NCBI GenBank assembly: GCA_003139995.1
Contig: PLIC01000081.1
Location: 1,121 to 54,159, forward strand
Reading direction: 5' to 3'
Length of the DNA: 53,039 nt
Origin: Candidatus Acidiflorens stordalenmirensis
GTDB lineage: Bacteria > Acidobacteriota > Terriglobia > Terriglobales > Acidobacteriaceae
Position 1 is the first letter of the stretch. Each line of letters begins with the position of its first letter. Both the position numbers and the translations under genes were made by a program. Below, piece by piece: positions 50,855 to 53,039 of the stretch. The notes beneath the pieces were generated by a model. That model made no database searches. It was given only the letters and a program-made list of their open reading frames with translations, and was not told the origin of the DNA.

Positions 50855-51100
50855 ATGACAAGTATTGCCAAAGCAATCGTCCGGCTCCGCGAGGAACACC
50901 GAGACGCGCAGAAACAAGTCCAAAGGCTGGAGGAAGCTATTGCGGTTCTTCAAAAGCTTACCCGAGGCACGGGCGCAACAGTGCACGCGGGGGCGCCACA
51001 TCGCGCCAAGCGCGTTCTTTCCGCGGCAGGGCGCCGGAGAATTTCTCTGGCCCAGAAAGCGCGTTGGGCCAAGATCAGACAGATGAAGAAAGCAGCCTAA
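50855..51100 (+). CDS. Small basic coiled-coil protein
   Basis: The 81-residue product has an N-terminal heptad-like helix (Ala-Ile-Val-Arg-Leu-Arg-Glu-Glu-His-Arg-Asp-Ala-Gln-Lys-Gln-Val-Gln-Arg-Leu-Glu) and a strongly basic C-terminus (Gly-Arg-Arg-Arg-Ile-Ser-Leu-Ala-Gln-Lys-Ala-Arg-Trp-Ala). I have seen such small proteins in Acidobacteriota-type genomes (recollection), without function; the basic tail suggests nucleic-acid binding. A strong AAGGGGG about 7 bases before the second in-frame ATG fixes the start. Confidence 0.65.
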   Translation: MTSIAKAIVRLREEHRDAQKQVQRLEEAIAVLQKLTRGTGATVHAGAPHRAKRVLSAAGRRRISLAQKARWAKIRQMKKAA

Positions 51101-51106
51101 ACGCCG

Positions 51107-51162
51107 GGCGGGCCGCAGGCTGCGCGAAGTTCTCCGCTCGCGAGACTGAAGCCCGCCGGATT
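51107..51162 (+). terminator. Possible terminator after small basic protein gene
   Basis: GGCGGGC (51107-51113) can pair with GCCCGCC (51151-51157), which is followed by GGATTTTT. The loop is long and itself structured, so this is a weak call. Confidence 0.35.
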
Positions 51163-51269
51163 TTTGCCCGGCAACCTGGCCTTACACTTTTCTTAATTTT
51201 GTTTTCTCTTTAGTTGTTGTCTTCCTTCGGCCGCTTCGGCCTGCGGAAAACCCCAGACAACTTAGCAAC

Positions 51270-52667
51270 CTACCCGTGTCCTCCGCTGAGCTCGCGTACG
51301 ATGCTGCCGACAAATGCCTTGGCGTCGCCAAACAGCATCAGGGTGTTATCGAGATAGTAGAGCGGGTTATCGATGCCGGCGAAGCCAGGATTCATGCTGC
51401 GCTTGATAACCATCACGGTATGGGCTTTGTCGACGTCGAGGATAGGCATGCCGTAGATGGGGCTTGAAGCATCGGTGCGGGCGGCAGGGTTGGTGACGTC
51501 GTTGGCGCCAATCACCAGGGCGACATCGGTCTGCGGGAAGTCGCCGTTGATCTCGTCCATCTCAATCAGCCGATCGTAGGGAATATCGGCCTCGGCCAGC
51601 AGCACGTTCATATGGCCCGGCATGCGTCCGGCGACGGGGTGAATGGCGAAGCGCACGTCCACGCCGCGCTTGGTCAGCGCATCGTAAAGTTCACGCACTT
51701 TGTGCTGAGCCTGCGCCACCGCCATGCCGTATCCGGGAACAATGATGACCTTGTTCGCGGCAGAAAGGATGGCGGCGGCTTCTTCCGGGGTCGCGCTGCG
51801 AACGGGCCGGGCTTCTTCTCCCGCAGCGGCCGGAGCTTGCACCTGACCGAAGGCCCCGAACAAAACGTTGGTGAAGGAGCGGTTCATGGCCTTCGACATG
51901 ATGATGGAGAGGATGAGGCCCGACGATCCGTCGAGCGCGCCGGCGATGATGAGCAGCTTGTTGTTGAGGACGAAGCCCATGGCCGCCGCCGATAAACCTG
52001 CATAGCCGTTCAACAGCGAAATAACGGTCGGCATGTCCGCGCCACCGATGGGGATGATCAACAACACGCCGAACGCCAGCGCGATCAGGACCATGAATGG
52101 AAACAGTGACTTGGCTTCCGGATGCAGGACCAGAAATACGGCGATCACGACGGCGCAGGCGAGCAGCAGAAAGTTGACGAGGTTCTGGCCTTTGTAAGTC
52201 AGCGGCCGCTGCGGTAGGATTTCCTGCAGCTTGCCGGCAGCCATCAAGCTCCCGGTAACGGTCAACCCGCCAAGAATGACCTCAAGCGACAGCACCGACA
52301 TCATGAAGCGCGAGATGTCGGGTGAGCGCAGATAAAACTCTGCCGAGCCGACCAGCGTGACGCAGAGCGCGCCAAAGGCGTGACTGAGCGCGGTTCGCTG
52401 CGGAACCGCGGTCATCTTCACGCGCCCGAGCGGCACGCCGATGATGGTGCCGAGCACAAGCCCAATGGCGATCAGCCGGTAGTCCACGATGCCGTGGTGC
52501 AGTAGCGTGCCGCAGATCGCCAGCAGCATGCCGATTTCGCCAGCCCAGATGCCGTGGCGGGCCGTGGTTGGCGAGCTCATCCACTTCAGCGAGAGGATGA
52601 ACAACACACTCGCGACGAGATATAAAAGCTCGATGACGACTTGGGATCCTGCGAGTTCGGCTGTCAT
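51270..52667 (-). CDS. pntB: NAD(P) transhydrogenase subunit beta
   Basis: The beta subunit of the membrane transhydrogenase, which uses the proton gradient to reduce NADP+ with NADH. The 465-residue product has nine or so membrane helices in its first 280 residues, then domain III with Gly-Tyr-Gly-Met-Ala-Val-Ala-Gln-Ala-Gln, the Arg-Phe-Ala-Ile-His-Pro-Val-Ala-Gly-Arg-Met-Pro-Gly-His-Met-Asn-Val loop and Gly-Ala-Asn-Asp-Val-Thr-Asn-Pro-Ala-Ala. Length is typical (about 460). Its ATG directly abuts the stop codon of pntA2, so the two are translationally coupled. Confidence 0.96.
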   Translation of the reverse strand: MTAELAGSQVVIELLYLVASVLFILSLKWMSSPTTARHGIWAGEIGMLLAICGTLLHHGIVDYRLIAIGLVLGTIIGVPLGRVKMTAVPQRTALSHAFGALCVTLVGSAEFYLRSPDISRFMMSVLSLEVILGGLTVTGSLMAAGKLQEILPQRPLTYKGQNLVNFLLLACAVVIAVFLVLHPEAKSLFPFMVLIALAFGVLLIIPIGGADMPTVISLLNGYAGLSAAAMGFVLNNKLLIIAGALDGSSGLILSIIMSKAMNRSFTNVLFGAFGQVQAPAAAGEEARPVRSATPEEAAAILSAANKVIIVPGYGMAVAQAQHKVRELYDALTKRGVDVRFAIHPVAGRMPGHMNVLLAEADIPYDRLIEMDEINGDFPQTDVALVIGANDVTNPAARTDASSPIYGMPILDVDKAHTVMVIKRSMNPGFAGIDNPLYYLDNTLMLFGDAKAFVGSIVRELSGGHG

Positions 52668-52982
52668 TTATTTGGCCGCCGGTTTAGCCGCGGGACGGCT
52701 GGATTTGAACATCTTCAACATGCGGTCCGTGATCAGGAAGCCGCCGACAATGTTGCTGGTGGCAGCTACTACCGCGATGAATCCGAAAACGGCGGAGAGC
52801 GTGCTCTTGTGCTCGCCCACGAGCACGATCGCACCCACAACCGCGATCGCATCCAATGCGTTGGTGAGCGACATCAACGGAGTGTGCAGCAGCGGCGAGA
52901 CCCGCCGGATCACTTCAAATCCGATGAAACCGGCGAGCACAAAAATAAAGAGCGCGTTGATCAGGTTCGAACTACTGTTCAT
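52668..52982 (-). CDS. pntA2: NAD(P) transhydrogenase alpha subunit, membrane part
   Basis: The membrane portion of the split alpha subunit (PntAB). The 104-residue product has three hydrophobic helices (Leu-Phe-Ile-Phe-Val-Leu-Ala-Gly-Phe-Ile-Gly; Ala-Ile-Ala-Val-Val-Gly-Ala-Ile-Val-Leu; Val-Phe-Gly-Phe-Ile-Ala-Val-Val-Ala-Ala) and the conserved Arg-Val-Ser-Pro-Leu-Leu-His-Thr-Pro-Leu-Met-Ser segment. The short length fits three-gene (alpha1/alpha2/beta) transhydrogenases, in which the NAD-binding alpha1 is a separate gene; it would lie just beyond the right edge. GGAGG lies a few bases before the ATG. Confidence 0.94.
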   Translation of the reverse strand: MNSSSNLINALFIFVLAGFIGFEVIRRVSPLLHTPLMSLTNALDAIAVVGAIVLVGEHKSTLSAVFGFIAVVAATSNIVGGFLITDRMLKMFKSSRPAAKPAAK

Positions 52983-53008
52983 CTTTCCTCCGTATTAGTT
53001 CGTGGAGA

Positions 53009-53028
53009 GCCGGGCGCCCCCGCCCGGC
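53009..53028. repeat. Hairpin GCCGGGCG-cccc-CGCCCGGC at right edge
   Basis: A perfect 8-bp stem just upstream of pntA2 on the minus strand, where pntA1 would normally be close. It is similar in type to the GGACGGGCG hairpins and could modulate the pnt mRNA. Confidence 0.5.
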
Positions 53029-53039
53029 CGCCAAACTGC

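Noticed and set aside
1-53039. CRISPR arrays, tRNA or rRNA genes, intact transposases
   Set aside because: No regular spaced repeats, no cloverleaf with a conserved T-arm, and no transposase motif was seen in any frame.

Overview
The window looks like a chromosomal stretch of an Acidobacteriota member, most likely class Terriglobia. This is inferred from gene content and style, not from a marker gene. The DNA is GC-rich and has no rRNA, tRNA, CRISPR array or intact insertion sequence. It carries small zinc-ribbon proteins, secreted Ig-like/Asp-box proteins, TonB-C-terminal proteins and many interspersed short palindromes, all features I associate with that group.

Layout. 1-1.9 kb: a helical protein with an HNH endonuclease, then a decayed FkbM methyltransferase. 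1.9-7.5 kb: clpB, a ThiH/HydG-like radical SAM enzyme, and divergently tenA-thiD (thiamin salvage). 8.2-14 kb: two Cys-rich proteins, a DUF2252 protein, a secreted S15/CocE hydrolase and two TetR regulators with palindromic operator candidates. 14-22 kb: an unknown protein, a secreted type I phosphodiesterase under a perfect CRP-type site, a repeat protein, an SmbP-like periplasmic protein, an arylamine N-acetyltransferase, a Crp/Fnr regulator, and a small membrane protein behind a second CRP-type site. 22-33.8 kb: a SnoaL-like lipoprotein, metH, an isolated nuoI, a 1557-residue Asp-box/Ig-like secreted protein, L-2-hydroxyglutarate oxidase and proC. 33.9-39.8 kb: a frameshifted glycosyltransferase, a GAF-TonB fusion, and ugd-uxs (UDP-glucose to UDP-glucuronate to UDP-xylose). 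39.9-47.9 kb: bacteriohemerythrin, a receiver-like double-PilZ protein and, divergently, a four-gene minor-pilin operon (fimT/gspH-pilV-pilW-giant pilX) ending in a strong terminator. 48-53 kb: a zinc-ribbon/His-rich/SnoaL protein, a TonB-like protein, a NiCoT nickel/cobalt permease, a small basic protein and pntB-pntA2 of the proton-translocating transhydrogenase.

Cross-cutting signals. Several families of 15-30 nt palindromes are scattered through the window. In at least three genes (metH, the GAF-TonB gene and the Asp-box/Ig gene) they lie in frame inside the coding sequence; in metH five hairpins are tiled end to end across about 140 bp. One repeat doubles as a terminator. A separate repeat near 19.3 kb resembles the extreme 3' end of metH plus its downstream spacer. 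Two CRP-type palindromes and a resident Crp/Fnr gene suggest a local regulatory circuit.

How genes work together. Clear functional sets are thiamin salvage (TenA, ThiD, possibly the radical SAM enzyme), UDP-xylose synthesis (Ugd, Uxs), the minor-pilin operon with a c-di-GMP-type PilZ protein opposite it, and the transhydrogenase. A metal-handling set at 48-50.7 kb is only a hypothesis.
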